Below, one piece after another: positions 47,011 through 55,794 of a stretch of 64,000 nucleotides of DNA. The DNA is taken from positions 3,720,001 to 3,784,000 of the forward strand of contig CAWAHF010000004.1 in assembly GCA_963781805.1 (NCBI GenBank), written 5' to 3'. The notes below the pieces were generated by a model. The model was not told the DNA's origin. It ran no database searches and saw only the letters and a program-made list of their open reading frames with translations. Position 1 is the stretch's first letter, and each line of letters begins with the position of its first letter. A program made the translations under genes and the position numbers. Source of the stretch: JAFGPL01 sp963781805 (GTDB lineage: Bacteria; Bacteroidota; Bacteroidia; Bacteroidales; UBA10428).

Positions 47011-47958
47011 ATGGATAACATCTTAATCATAGGCGCTGCCGGCCAGATTGGCTCCGAACTCACCATGGAGTTGCGAAAAATTTATGGCGATCTCCATGTA
47101 TTTGCCACTGATATTAAAGACGCCCCTTTGGATGTGCGTGAAAGCGGCCCTTTCCAGCTGCTTGATGTGATGGACGATAAACATCTCATCCATTTTATTA
47201 TCCGGAACAAAATAACCCAGATATACCACCTGGCTGCCGTATTATCCGGCAATGCCGAAAAGCTGCCTATGGCAGCGTGGCATATCAATATGAACAGCCT
47301 GATGAACATTCTCGAAGTCGCCAGGCTTGTGGAAGAGGTGGAAAAGGTATTCTGGCCAAGCTCCATTGCCGTTTTCGGACCTACCACTTCCAAAACCATG
47401 GCCCCGCAGATTTCTGTGATGGAACCTGTCACCGTTTATGGCATCAGTAAACTGGCAGGAGAACGATGGTGTGAATACTATTTTAAAAGATACGGAGTAG
47501 ATGTAAGAAGCCTTCGCTATCCCGGGTTGATCAGCTATAAGACTGAGCCGGGCGGCGGGACCACCGACTGGGCCGTAGAAATTTATTACGATGCGGTGCG
47601 CCAGGGATCCTACAGGTGTTTTTTGAAAGAAGATACAAGGTTACCGATGATGTTCATGGAGGACGCCATGAGAGCCACCATCAACCTGATGGAACTGGAG
47701 CGGGAAGAAATCACGCTCCACTCCTCTTACAATATCAGCGGGCTGAGCCTGAGTCCCAATGATGTGGCAGCGGATATCAGAAGACATATACCGGGATTTA
47801 CCTTAAGCAGTTATCCCGATTTCAGGCAGGATATTGCCGACAGCTGGCCCGAAACTGTTGACGACAGTCTTGCCAGGAGACATGATCACTGGAAACCGGT
47901 TTACGGACTGAAAGAAATTACAGATGTAATGATCGAGGAGATCAGAAAGAAATTATAA
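47011..47958 (+). CDS. tdh: L-threonine 3-dehydrogenase, short-chain (SDR/epimerase-like) type
   Basis: A 315-residue extended SDR: MDNILIIGAAGQIGSELTMEL (NAD-binding GxxGxxG), IYHLAAVLSGNAE, SSIAVFGPTTSK, the catalytic YGISK (Tyr-x-x-x-Lys) and RSLRYPGLISYKTEPGGGTTD, which is characteristic of SDR-type threonine dehydrogenases. It oxidises threonine to 2-amino-3-ketobutyrate. The kbl gene, which uses that product, lies 604 bp downstream on the same strand, so the assignment is strongly supported by context. Confidence 0.9.
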   Translation: MDNILIIGAAGQIGSELTMELRKIYGDLHVFATDIKDAPLDVRESGPFQLLDVMDDKHLIHFIIRNKITQIYHLAAVLSGNAEKLPMAAWHINMNSLMNILEVARLVEEVEKVFWPSSIAVFGPTTSKTMAPQISVMEPVTVYGISKLAGERWCEYYFKRYGVDVRSLRYPGLISYKTEPGGGTTDWAVEIYYDAVRQGSYRCFLKEDTRLPMMFMEDAMRATINLMELEREEITLHSSYNISGLSLSPNDVAADIRRHIPGFTLSSYPDFRQDIADSWPETVDDSLARRHDHWKPVYGLKEITDVMIEEIRKKL

Positions 47959-48562
47959 TAAATGCAAATTAAGGGTCGAAATCAAATATTATGGACTTTA
48001 TCTTTGTGAATCTTTGTATTTTAGTGCCTTAGTGGCAAAAGGAAGTTAGCCACAAACCTGCCCGCTGTATTGCTTTGGCAGGAGGGTGTACATAGTCACA
48101 AGTAGCACTAAGGTAGGTTTGCTAAATATTGATTACTAATTATATATTAATGTCGTTTAATTAAACAATAAATTATATGAGTTGCTATTCATAACTTCCC
48201 TTCGACTCTGCTCAGGCTGACTATCGTGTCAACGTATTAATAAATAGTGATTTATCACTATCGAGGTCTCAGGGTGACTGTCAGGCTTTGCGGAGTTAAA
48301 GCCAATCTCCCTTAATTAAACGACATTGAATTAATTTACTATTAAGTGTTAACTTTTAAGTCGCATAATAAATTAAATATGCATATTGATTTTAAAATAT
48401 TTCAAAATGAGCAACGTAATAGATTCCTGCTTACGCAGGAATGTATGAATATGGCATTATATCCCTTATAAAACGATCGTTTCATTATGTCAGGGATATC
48501 AGGAAACAAATGTTGAGAAATTTCTAAATTGATTTTATGTTACATAATTAAATCCAGGATTT
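47959..48562. other. Interrupted spacer between tdh and kbl
   Basis: It holds the MITE-like copy B (48149-48327) and a CCTGCCCGC...GGCAGGAGGG imperfect hairpin near 48057-48087. A CTTACGCAGGAATG word near 48433 recurs after kbl as CGTACGCAGGAATC (49763). No gene. Confidence 0.5.
48149..48327. mobile_element. MITE-like element, copy B
   Basis: A 179-bp sequence with 16-bp perfect terminal inverted repeats, AATGTCGTTTAATTAA (48149-48164) and TTAATTAAACGACATT (48312-48327). The inside contains CTTCGACTCTGCTCAGGCTG, shared with copy A at 33541-33659. No coding capacity. It sits in the tdh-kbl spacer. Confidence 0.75.
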
Positions 48563-49750
48563 ATGTACGGCAAAATAAAAGAATACCTGCAGAACGAACT
48601 TTCCGGCATTGAAAAAGCCGGGTTGTTCAAAAAAGAACGGATTATCACCTCACCCCAGGATGCAGTCATAAAACTTTCAGATGGCAAAGAATTCCTGAAT
48701 TTCTGTGCCAACAATTACCTGGGACTCTCGTCCAATCGCGAACTTATTGAAGCCGCCAAAGAAGGTCTTGATACGCATGGATATGGTATGTCATCTGTAC
48801 GATTCATCTGCGGAACCACGGATCTGCACAAAAAGTTGGAACAGAAAATTGCAGAATTTTTCGGCACCGAAGATTCCATTCTCTACGCCGCCTGTTTCGA
48901 TGCTAACGGCGGATTATTTGAACCGCTGCTTGGCGATGAGGATGCGATTATTTCCGATGCGTTGAATCATGCTTCCATCATCGATGGGGTGAGGTTGTGC
49001 AAGGCAAAGAGATATCGTTATGCCAATGCCGATATGCACGAACTGGAAGAAAATCTGAAACAGGCACAGGAACAGCGGTTTCGGTTAATCATGACCGACG
49101 GGGTATTCTCGATGGATGGGAATGTTGCCCCGCTGGATAAGATCGTTGAACTGGCTTCAACATATGATGCCCTGGTGGCTGTTGACGAAAGCCATTCTGC
49201 AGGTGTGGTCGGCAACACCGGCAGGGGAGTGACTGAACTGTTTAATATAAGGGGGGAAGCTGATATCATTACAGGCACACTCGGTAAGGCGTTTGGAGGA
49301 GCCATTGGAGGGTTTACCACCGGAAGAAAAGAAATTATTGAAATGTTGCGCCAACGATCGCGGCCCTACCTGTTTTCAAACTCATTGCCTCCCATGGTGG
49401 TGAATGCAGGCATAAAAATGTTTGAGATGATGGGCAGGACCAATGCCTTGCAGGACAAATTGCACAGAAATACAACCTATTTTACGGAAAGAATTAAAAC
49501 ATCCGGGTTTGATATCAAACCCACCCGTTCGGCCATCGTGGCCATTATGCTTTATGATGCAAAGCTCTCACAGGATTTTGCCTCCAGGTTACTGGAGGAA
49601 GGGATTTATGTGATTGGATTTTATTACCCCGTGGTACCGAAAGACCAGGCCAGAATACGGGTACAGCTTTCCGCCGCACATGAAAAGGAACATCTCGACA
49701 GGGCGATTGAAGCATTCGTAAAGGTAGGAAAAGAGCTGGGGGTGATCTAA
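48563..49750 (+). CDS. kbl: 2-amino-3-ketobutyrate CoA ligase (glycine C-acetyltransferase)
   Basis: A 395-residue PLP enzyme of the alpha-oxoamine synthase family: NYLGLSSNRELIEAA, YGMSSVRFICGTTDLHKKLE, DALNHASIIDGVRLCKA, MTDGVFSMDGNVAPLDKI, VAVDESHSAGVVG and TGTLGKAFGGAIGGF (PLP Lys in GTLGKA). It cleaves 2-amino-3-ketobutyrate with CoA to glycine and acetyl-CoA, completing threonine breakdown with tdh upstream. Length and motifs are normal. Confidence 0.96.
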   Translation: MYGKIKEYLQNELSGIEKAGLFKKERIITSPQDAVIKLSDGKEFLNFCANNYLGLSSNRELIEAAKEGLDTHGYGMSSVRFICGTTDLHKKLEQKIAEFFGTEDSILYAACFDANGGLFEPLLGDEDAIISDALNHASIIDGVRLCKAKRYRYANADMHELEENLKQAQEQRFRLIMTDGVFSMDGNVAPLDKIVELASTYDALVAVDESHSAGVVGNTGRGVTELFNIRGEADIITGTLGKAFGGAIGGFTTGRKEIIEMLRQRSRPYLFSNSLPPMVVNAGIKMFEMMGRTNALQDKLHRNTTYFTERIKTSGFDIKPTRSAIVAIMLYDAKLSQDFASRLLEEGIYVIGFYYPVVPKDQARIRVQLSAAHEKEHLDRAIEAFVKVGKELGVI

Positions 49751-50631
49751 AACATTCCTGCGTACGCAGGAATCCCCATTTCATTCTTCCTTAATTTGCA
49801 CTTAATTAATAACCTGCCGGTCTGACAATTTTGTTATCCGGAAGAAACAAAAAGGAATTTTAAATCCGAAAAAACAGGGGAAATCCCCCTAACCCCCTTT
49901 AGAAAAGGGGAAATCCCCCTAACCCCCTTTAGAAAAGGGGAAATCCCCCTAACCCCCTTTAAAAAAGGGGGAATCGTTCTCTTAACGTGAAAGAATTAAC
50001 CGCAGCGCCTCCGCTATATTGTTTCAGCACTTGCGGATAGCCCTCACTTCATTGCAATTTCGATTTGTCGGAAGAAATGATCTCATAATTGAAACAAAAA
50101 CATAAAATATTATATTTTGCTGGCAGTATTTTCACCACATTAGGTACAATAGAAAACAATAGACTTCTCTCACTACTCACTTTTTGCTTTACAGCTTACT
50201 ATTTACCATTTACTATTCACCTCTTCCTCCCTATTCCCCTATTTCACATATTCACTCCTCCCTCCACCGTTCGCTATTAATATCGTGGTGCGCTGCACCT
50301 TGTATATAGATGGAATAACACACTACAACCATTATACGGCGCTGCCGCTGTTGATTACCCGCGCCCGAATTCCCCTCTCATATTCTCTCACATTCTCACC
50401 TCCTCCTCCAATCACTCTTGTCAACCAAAGTTATTTTCAAAATCCGAAGCTTTAATCGAAGGATTTAGCGAAGGTGAAACTTACTTTTCACTTCCTCTAC
50501 CTCCCCCCCATATTCCCCCTATTTCCCCTATTTCCCTATTTCCATCTTCTCCCCCTTCCCCCTCTCACTTACTCACTACTCACTATTCATTTCTTCCCCA
50601 CTTTTCACTATTTTATTAATTCACGTTTAGC
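49751..50631. other. Long low-complexity intergenic region
   Basis: It begins with three 30-bp repeats (49873-49972). The rest is pyrimidine-rich with tracts such as TTCCCCTATTTC and short CTCACTACTCACTATTC-like words. Two short open frames (50089-50280 and 50474-50662) are pyrimidine-tract artefacts. Confidence 0.6.
49873..49972. repeat. 30-bp direct repeat, three units
   Basis: GGGGAAATCCCCCTAACCCC plus CTTTAGAAAA repeats three times with 30-bp period. GGGGAAATCCCC is self-complementary. Related to the C5/G5 repeats elsewhere in the window. Confidence 0.85.
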
Positions 50632-50774
50632 TATCTTTGCTAAGCATTTGAAAAAGCCCTAAAAAGGGCTTGTATCGCTTATACCTCCTACGATTCGGGC
50701 ACATTTGGCATGTGACTGAGGAGGCGGAGCTGTATCAACACGTTACATTCTTCTAAACAATTTTTATTCAAACT
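50632..50774 (+). promoter_or_regulatory. Promoter box and structured leader of the Wzc-like gene
   Basis: TATCTTTGC at 50632-50640 is a good -7 box. The ~125-nt leader holds a perfect hairpin AAGCCCT-AAAA-AGGGCTT (50654-50671) and a larger structure in which CCTCC (50684-50688) pairs with GGAGG (50720-50724) around an inner CACAT-TTGGC-ATGTG hairpin. No T run follows, so it is not a simple terminator. It could be an attenuator or protein-binding leader. Confidence 0.5.
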
Positions 50775-53213
50775 ATGGAAAACTATCCCGAATACATGCG
50801 CGAAGAGGACAGCATCGATATTAAAAAGTACCTGTTCCAGATACTTTACCACTGGTGGTGGTTTGCCCTTACCATCTTTTTATCCATTACCATCGCATAC
50901 CTGATAAACAGGTATTCCCAGGAAGTATACCAGGTAAACTGCTCCCTGGTGATAGGAGAAGAAGCCTCCAAAGCCGGAAGCGCTGAAAATATTCTCGAAG
51001 AGCTTTCCAGGGTTAGGGGCCGTATTAAAAAGGCTGTGGTTGAAAATGAAATATCCGTCTTAAAGTCGTACAGAATGGCGCGTATGGCCCTGGAAGAATT
51101 AAACTTTAATATAACCTATGGAGGAATCGGCAGAAGAGGCATTGCCAAAGGACAGCTTTATACCAGATCGCCTTATATCGTCGAACTCGATACCACAAAA
51201 AGTAACCTTGGGGGACGAATAATATATATTACCATTTTATCCAAAGAGAAATACAAAATTTATATTGAGGAGACAGATGTTGAACAGGTGAACAATTTTG
51301 ATAAACCATTTTCCAATGATGATTTTCACTTTACAATTCATTTAAAAAATCCAGATAGCTTTGATTTGCAGAAATTGAACTCCCCCAGATTTTACTTTAT
51401 TATAAATGATATCAATGCCTTGTCAAATCAATACAGGGGACGGTTAAATATCCAGGTAAACGATGAAAGAGGTTCCATTCTTATTCTTAGCATGCAGGGT
51501 TTTGTTAGAGAACAAATCAGCGATTACCTCAACTTACTTTGCAGTGTATATATCCGTGCCAACCTGGATGATAAAAACCGGGTTTCTGAAAACACCATTA
51601 AATTTATCGATGCCCAGCTTAGTGGAATTGTTGATTCGCTGGAAGTTGCCGGATTAAGGCTCCAGAATTTCCGTTCGGCCAATAAGACCATTGATCTAAG
51701 CCGGGAAGGCAATTACCTGTTCCAGCAGATGGAACAGCTGCAATCGGATAAGGCTATACTGGATATGAGCGCCAGGTATTATGATTATTTGCAGACTTAT
51801 ATCCGTGAGAAAAAAGATTTCAGCGACCTGGTGGCTCCTTCGGTTGTGGGAATTCAGGACAACCTGCTGAATACCCTGGTGGCACAGATAAATAAACTGA
51901 ATATTGATAGAAGAACAGTATCGTTTTCGGCACAGGACAACTCACCCCAGATGCAAATGGTGGATGCCCAGATAGAAAATACAAAAAGCACGTTGCTGGA
52001 AAATTTAAAGAGCCTGATTAAAACCAACCAGCTGGAGATGACCGATATGAATGAGCGGCTGGCAAAAACTCAAAAAGGAGTACAAAAGCTTCCCTATACC
52101 GAACGGCAGCTGATCAACATCCAACGCAATTTCGATATCAATAACCAAATTTATACCTTTTTGTTGGAAAAAAGGGCTGAAGCAGGCATTACCAAAGCAT
52201 CCAATACCGCGGACCATAAAATACTGGACATTGCACGGCCCGAAAATGCAGCAATAATGAAACCCAAGACCTCAATGAATTATATGATGGCCTTGATGAT
52301 TGGCGGTCTTTTCCCTTTGGTTCTCATTATATTGATCGAGTTTTTCAACAATAAAATTGTCGATCGCAAAGATATCGAACAGAGCACCAATGTACCTGTG
52401 CTGGGTTCTGTGGGGCATAGCGACCTGAAATCAGAGCTCCCTGTATTTGAAAATCCAAAATCTGCACTCAGCGAATCATTCCGTTCCTTGCGTGCAAATC
52501 TTCAGTATATTCTGAAAGAGAAAAATGAAAAAATTATCTGTGTCTCTTCTACCGTAAGCGGGGAAGGCAAGACTTTTTGTGCCACCAATCTGGCTACCAT
52601 CATGGCTATGGCAGGTAAGAAGACCTTGCTGGTAAGTTTAGACCTGCGAAGACCAAAGGTACACCGGGTATTTAACATTAAAAACCAGGCTGGGTTAAGC
52701 ACCTATCTCGTTAATAAAAGTAAGCTTGAAGAAATACTGATACCCACGAATGTGGAAAATCTTTCCATTGCCACCGCCGGACCGGTGCCTCCCAATCCTG
52801 CCGAACTGATTGGCTCCGATCAAATGACCATATTCCTGGAACAGGTAAAAAAACAATTTGATTATATTGTGATAGACACACCCCCTGTGGCCATTGTCAC
52901 CGATGCATTGTTGCTGAAAAACATGGTGGATACCTATATCTTTGTTATCCGGCATGGCTATTCGACCAAACAGGTACTGCAACTGATTGATGACCTATAT
53001 AATAAAAAAGATGTTAAAAAAATGGCGCTGCTGGTAAACGATGTACAGGTGAAAGGGTATTACGGCTACAGTTACCGCTACGGGTATGGCTATGGCTACG
53101 GATATGGCTACGGATATGGGTATTATGGCAAGGGCTATTACGAAGAAGAGGAGGTACAACTCACCACCCGTCAGCGTATTGACAAATTCTTCCGGAGGAT
53201 GTTGAAGTATTGA
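50775..53213 (+). CDS. Wzc-like polysaccharide co-polymerase / tyrosine autokinase
   Basis: An 812-residue protein. An N-terminal Wzz domain with first membrane helix (YHWWWFALTIFLSITIAYLI) is followed by a long coiled-coil periplasmic region, a GNVR-type segment and a second helix (YMMALMIGGLFPLVLIILIE, near 500). The cytoplasmic BY-kinase domain has Walker A STVSGEGKTFCATN, Walker A' VSLDLRRPKVH and Walker B DYIVIDTPPVAIVTDA. The tail is a tyrosine cluster: about fourteen Tyr in the stretch from YGYSYRYG to GKGYYEEEE, coded by near-identical TATGGCTACGGA-type codon repeats. Such proteins control chain length and export of capsule or exopolysaccharide. No other polysaccharide genes are adjacent, so it is orphan here. 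Confidence 0.93.
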   Translation: MENYPEYMREEDSIDIKKYLFQILYHWWWFALTIFLSITIAYLINRYSQEVYQVNCSLVIGEEASKAGSAENILEELSRVRGRIKKAVVENEISVLKSYRMARMALEELNFNITYGGIGRRGIAKGQLYTRSPYIVELDTTKSNLGGRIIYITILSKEKYKIYIEETDVEQVNNFDKPFSNDDFHFTIHLKNPDSFDLQKLNSPRFYFIINDINALSNQYRGRLNIQVNDERGSILILSMQGFVREQISDYLNLLCSVYIRANLDDKNRVSENTIKFIDAQLSGIVDSLEVAGLRLQNFRSANKTIDLSREGNYLFQQMEQLQSDKAILDMSARYYDYLQTYIREKKDFSDLVAPSVVGIQDNLLNTLVAQINKLNIDRRTVSFSAQDNSPQMQMVDAQIENTKSTLLENLKSLIKTNQLEMTDMNERLAKTQKGVQKLPYTERQLINIQRNFDINNQIYTFLLEKRAEAGITKASNTADHKILDIARPENAAIMKPKTSMNYMMALMIGGLFPLVLIILIEFFNNKIVDRKDIEQSTNVPVLGSVGHSDLKSELPVFENPKSALSESFRSLRANLQYILKEKNEKIICVSSTVSGEGKTFCATNLATIMAMAGKKTLLVSLDLRRPKVHRVFNIKNQAGLSTYLVNKSKLEEILIPTNVENLSIATAGPVPPNPAELIGSDQMTIFLEQVKKQFDYIVIDTPPVAIVTDALLLKNMVDTYIFVIRHGYSTKQVLQLIDDLYNKKDVKKMALLVNDVQVKGYYGYSYRYGYGYGYGYGYGYGYYGKGYYEEEEVQLTTRQRIDKFFRRMLKY

Positions 53214-53224
53214 TAAATGAACAA

Positions 53225-53274
53225 CCTCGCAGCAACCTGCCCGCCGTTAACATTGGCAGGCGGGGCTGGCGAGG
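53225..53274. other. Nested hairpin after the Wzc-like gene
   Basis: CCTCGC (53225-53230) pairs with GCGAGG (53269-53274) and inside it CCTGCC (53236-53241) with GGCAGG (53255-53260). No T tract. The CCTGCC...GGCAGG word recurs near 48057 and 60510, so it may be a dispersed repeat rather than a terminator. Confidence 0.45.
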
Positions 53275-53584
53275 TATCTATATAGAAATTAATTTATTTT
53301 CGATGCCGCCGCCTGGTTTAAGTCTGCTGCTTTGGCAAAAGGTACGAAGTTGAAAACATCTGTTTATAAAAAGCTTTAAGTCACAGACTTAAACCAGAAG
53401 AGGACTTATGGTGACTGTCAGGCCGGAGTCAGCGCCAGTTTGCAAACAGCCTTGATAATAAAGTATTAATGTCCTGTTACAAATGACATTCACATTTTGC
53501 TTACTTACTGATTTGGTGGAAAATACCCGGATTAAAATGCCAATTTCCAATCAATATTTGGTATTTTTGTAAAAATATGCTGAT

Positions 53585-53866
53585 ATGAACAGTCCTGAAA
53601 TAAAAGCATTTATCAGGGAACACAGTTCTCTTTTTTGGTATACACCCGAAGATAAAAAAGAAGAGATTAGCAATGATTTTCTGGTCGAAAGTATCTTAAA
53701 CTATGGGGATATTCCTGCCGTACTCAAATTATTTAATTTATTAGGTATTAACAAAGTTGCTGAAATATTTTTCAAATCAATAAATTCCGGTGATCGAAGA
53801 AGAGGGAACTATCACGAGCTTACAATCAATTTTTTTGATCTTATCTTCAAAAGGTATGTACACTGA
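53585..53866 (+). CDS. Putative antitoxin-like partner of AbiEii (DUF6922-like)
   Basis: A 93-residue protein (MNSPEIKAFIREHSSLFWYT ... SILNYGDIPAVLKLFNLLGI). Small proteins of this type commonly precede AbiEii nucleotidyltransferase genes in Bacteroidota and resemble the DUF6922 family. There is no obvious DNA-binding motif. Its last codons overlap the start of the next gene by 11 bp, indicating coupled translation. A TATTTTTG box at 53562-53569 may be the promoter. Confidence 0.65.
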   Translation: MNSPEIKAFIREHSSLFWYTPEDKKEEISNDFLVESILNYGDIPAVLKLFNLLGINKVAEIFFKSINSGDRRRGNYHELTINFFDLIFKRYVH

Positions 53867-54470
53867 AATATTAACAGGCAATCAACTCGAACTATTGCCT
53901 TATATTAAATATTTTCAACGTTCATTTTACATGGTTAGAGGTACAGCTATCGCACTTCATATCGGACACAGGCGATCAATTGATTTTGATCTCTTTACTT
54001 TAACCAAACTCAATAAATCCAGGATTAAAGCGACACTATTGCAAATTCCTTTTAAACAGGTGCCCATTTTTGAAGATTACGACCAACTTCATTTGACTAT
54101 AAACCAAATTAAGGTTACTTTTTTCAATTATCCATACAATGTTTCTCACCCTTTAAAGGTAGATACATTCATTACAATGCCTTCACTATTGTCATTGGCT
54201 GCAATGAAGGCTTTTGCCCTGGGGCGCAGGGCAAAATGGAAAGATTATGTTGATATGTACTTTATTATACACAATTATTACTCCATAGAAGAAATATGCA
54301 GGGAAGCTGAGAAAATTTTCAGTCCGCAATTTTCTGAAAAATTATTTCGGCAGCAATTAGCATTTCATAAAGACATCGATTATTCCGAATCGGTTGAGTT
54401 TATTAATAATCCGGTATCGGAATCAGAAATAAAGGAATTCCTAATCGGGAAAGCAACAGATATTTTTTAA
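53856..54470 (+). CDS. AbiEii/AbiGii-family nucleotidyltransferase toxin
   Basis: From the ATG at 53856 the protein has 204 residues. The nucleotidyltransferase motif is RGTAIALHIGHRRSIDFDLF, matching the AbiEii pattern GGTALAL...HR.S.DxDLF, and MPSLLSLAAMKAFALGRRAKWKDYVDMYFI is the conserved Lys/Asp block. The first Gly of the usual GG pair is Arg here (RGTAI). AbiEii-type enzymes are toxins of type IV-like toxin-antitoxin pairs used in phage defence. A frame opening at 53790 adds 22 residues inside the partner gene; 53856 is preferred. Confidence 0.8.
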   Translation: MYTEILTGNQLELLPYIKYFQRSFYMVRGTAIALHIGHRRSIDFDLFTLTKLNKSRIKATLLQIPFKQVPIFEDYDQLHLTINQIKVTFFNYPYNVSHPLKVDTFITMPSLLSLAAMKAFALGRRAKWKDYVDMYFIIHNYYSIEEICREAEKIFSPQFSEKLFRQQLAFHKDIDYSESVEFINNPVSESEIKEFLIGKATDIF

Positions 54471-54479
54471 TCCACCTTA

Positions 54480-54937
54480 GGAAGAGTGCCAGGCTTGTCC
54501 GCCAAAGTTTGAGCGTAGACGGGGGGTTGTATCATGAAAATTTACTTTAATCCAAAATTTAATTACAGGATAACCAAAGTCAATTAATAATTCATAAGCC
54601 ATTCCCCCTTAACAAAGGGGGATAGGGGGTTGTAATTTGTGAACATATTACAATCCAAAATTAAAATATCCCGCCCGAAAACAAAGAAATGAAACTATCT
54701 TATTGGAGATTAAAAGATAACGTGTAACATTTGATAACAAATCGGGAGAGACAACCCCCCGCCCCCCTTTGCTAAGGGGGAGTTAAATACTGCAAAAGAT
54801 TAGCAGGAAATTCAATTTTAATAACATAAATAAAAGATAACCAATTTAAAAGTAGCGTATAATCTAACAATAAAATAAAGCTAATAAATGATTCATAAGC
54901 AATTCCCCCTTAACAAAGGGGGCCAGGGGGTTGTACC
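54480..54937 (+). repeat. Start of the plus-oriented repeat array, before DUF559 copy 1
   Basis: It contains one left-type repeat (54603-54634) with a short DUF559 5' relic, an inverse right-type repeat (54750-54783), spacer DNA of the AAATACTGCAAAAGATTAGC kind, and the full left inverted repeat of copy 1 (54903-54934). No gene. Confidence 0.8.
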
Positions 54938-55357
54938 ATGAAAATAGACTATAATTCAAAATTAAAGTTTCTGTCCCGAAAACTCAGAAATCAAAGCACC
55001 CTGTCTGAGATTTTACTTTGGAATGAACTCAAGGGCAGAAAGATTAAAGGATATCAGTTTATGCGACAGAAACCGATAGGAGAATATATTGTGGATTTCT
55101 TTTGCAGCCCTTTGAAACTGGTAATTGAAATTGATGGTAGCAGTCATGATTTTGATGAAGTAGGATATAAAGACAAAACAAAGCAAAAATATTTGGAGGG
55201 AATTGGTTTACATGTACTTCGCTTTGATGATTTAGAGGTAAAAAGAAATATGAATAATGTAATTGCTGAAATTAAAGGTTGGATAGAAAATCAGGGATGA
55301 ACAACCCCCCGCCCCTCCCGACAGAATAGCCGGGACAGGCTCTTTAGTAAGGGGGAG
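54903..55357 (+). mobile_element. Complete IR-DUF559-IR element, copy 1
   Basis: The left end (54903-54934) is a CCCCCTTAACAAAGGGGG hairpin followed by CCAGGGGGTTGT. The right end (55301-55357) begins ACAACCCCCC and closes TAGTAAGGGGGAG, interrupted by a TCCCGACAGAATAGCCGGGA hairpin. Without that insert, the right end as found in other copies is the reverse complement of the left over ~32 bp. The DUF559 gene fills the inside completely. Confidence 0.75.
54938..55300 (+). CDS. DUF559 endonuclease-fold protein, copy 1
   Basis: A 120-residue protein of the DUF559 family (restriction-endonuclease-like fold, related to Vsr): LSEILLWNELKGRKIKGYQF, MRQKPIGEYIVDFFC, LVIEIDGSSHD (acidic active-site strand), LHVLRFDDLEVKRN. 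The ATG lies 3 nt after the left inverted repeat and the right repeat starts right after the TGA, so gene and repeats form one unit. Copy 2 at 57528 differs at 14 of 120 residues, most of them outside the core, consistent with selection on function. Many truncated relics of its first ~25 codons lie around it. Role unknown; a part in movement or upkeep of the repeats is my inference. Confidence 0.85.
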   Translation: MKIDYNSKLKFLSRKLRNQSTLSEILLWNELKGRKIKGYQFMRQKPIGEYIVDFFCSPLKLVIEIDGSSHDFDEVGYKDKTKQKYLEGIGLHVLRFDDLEVKRNMNNVIAEIKGWIENQG

Positions 55358-55737
55358 TTAAATACTGCAAAAGATTAGCAGGAAATTCAATTTTAATAAC
55401 ATAAATAAAAGATAACCAATTTAAAAGTAGCGTATAATCTAACAACAAAATAAAGCTAATAAATGATTCATAAGCCATTCCCCCTTAACAAAGGGGGACA
55501 GGGGGTTGTGCCTTGAGAACATACAATTCAAAATTAAAATATCCCTCCCGAAAACACAGAAATGAAAGCACCTTATCAGAGATTAAAAGATAGCCTGTAA
55601 CATTTGACAACAAACCGGGAAAAACAACAACCTCCCAAAGTAAAGTATTATATTTTTATGCCAATACCTGTAAAAACGTTGAAATGATAAATAGAGAATT
55701 ATACCTGAATAAAATTTAATAATTAGCAAAACATTAT
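55358..55737 (+). repeat. Array spacer and a broken miniature element
   Basis: After copy 1 comes a ~115-bp spacer (AAATACTGCAAAAGATTAGC...), then a miniature element starting at 55478 with the DUF559 relic TACAATTCAAAATTAAAATA and the junction GAGATTAAAAGATAGCC. Its right repeat is destroyed (AACAACAACCTCCCAAAG near 55623), and unrelated AT-rich DNA leading to the ATPase follows. No gene. Confidence 0.75.
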
Positions 55738-55770
55738 GTACAAATATAAAGTATATATTTATATTTGTAC
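55738..55770. promoter_or_regulatory. Perfect 13-bp palindrome over the ATPase promoter
   Basis: GTACAAATATAAA (55738-55750) and TTTATATTTGTAC (55758-55770) are exact inverted repeats with a 7-nt centre. Each arm contains a TATATTTG -7 box, one per strand, 25-30 nt before the ATPase ATG. It is a likely operator or bidirectional promoter. Confidence 0.65.
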
Positions 55771-55794
55771 AAAACATATATTGACTTTCATAAA

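Noticed and set aside
50089..50662. Short hydrophobic proteins before wzc
   Set aside because: They arise from pyrimidine-rich low-complexity DNA.
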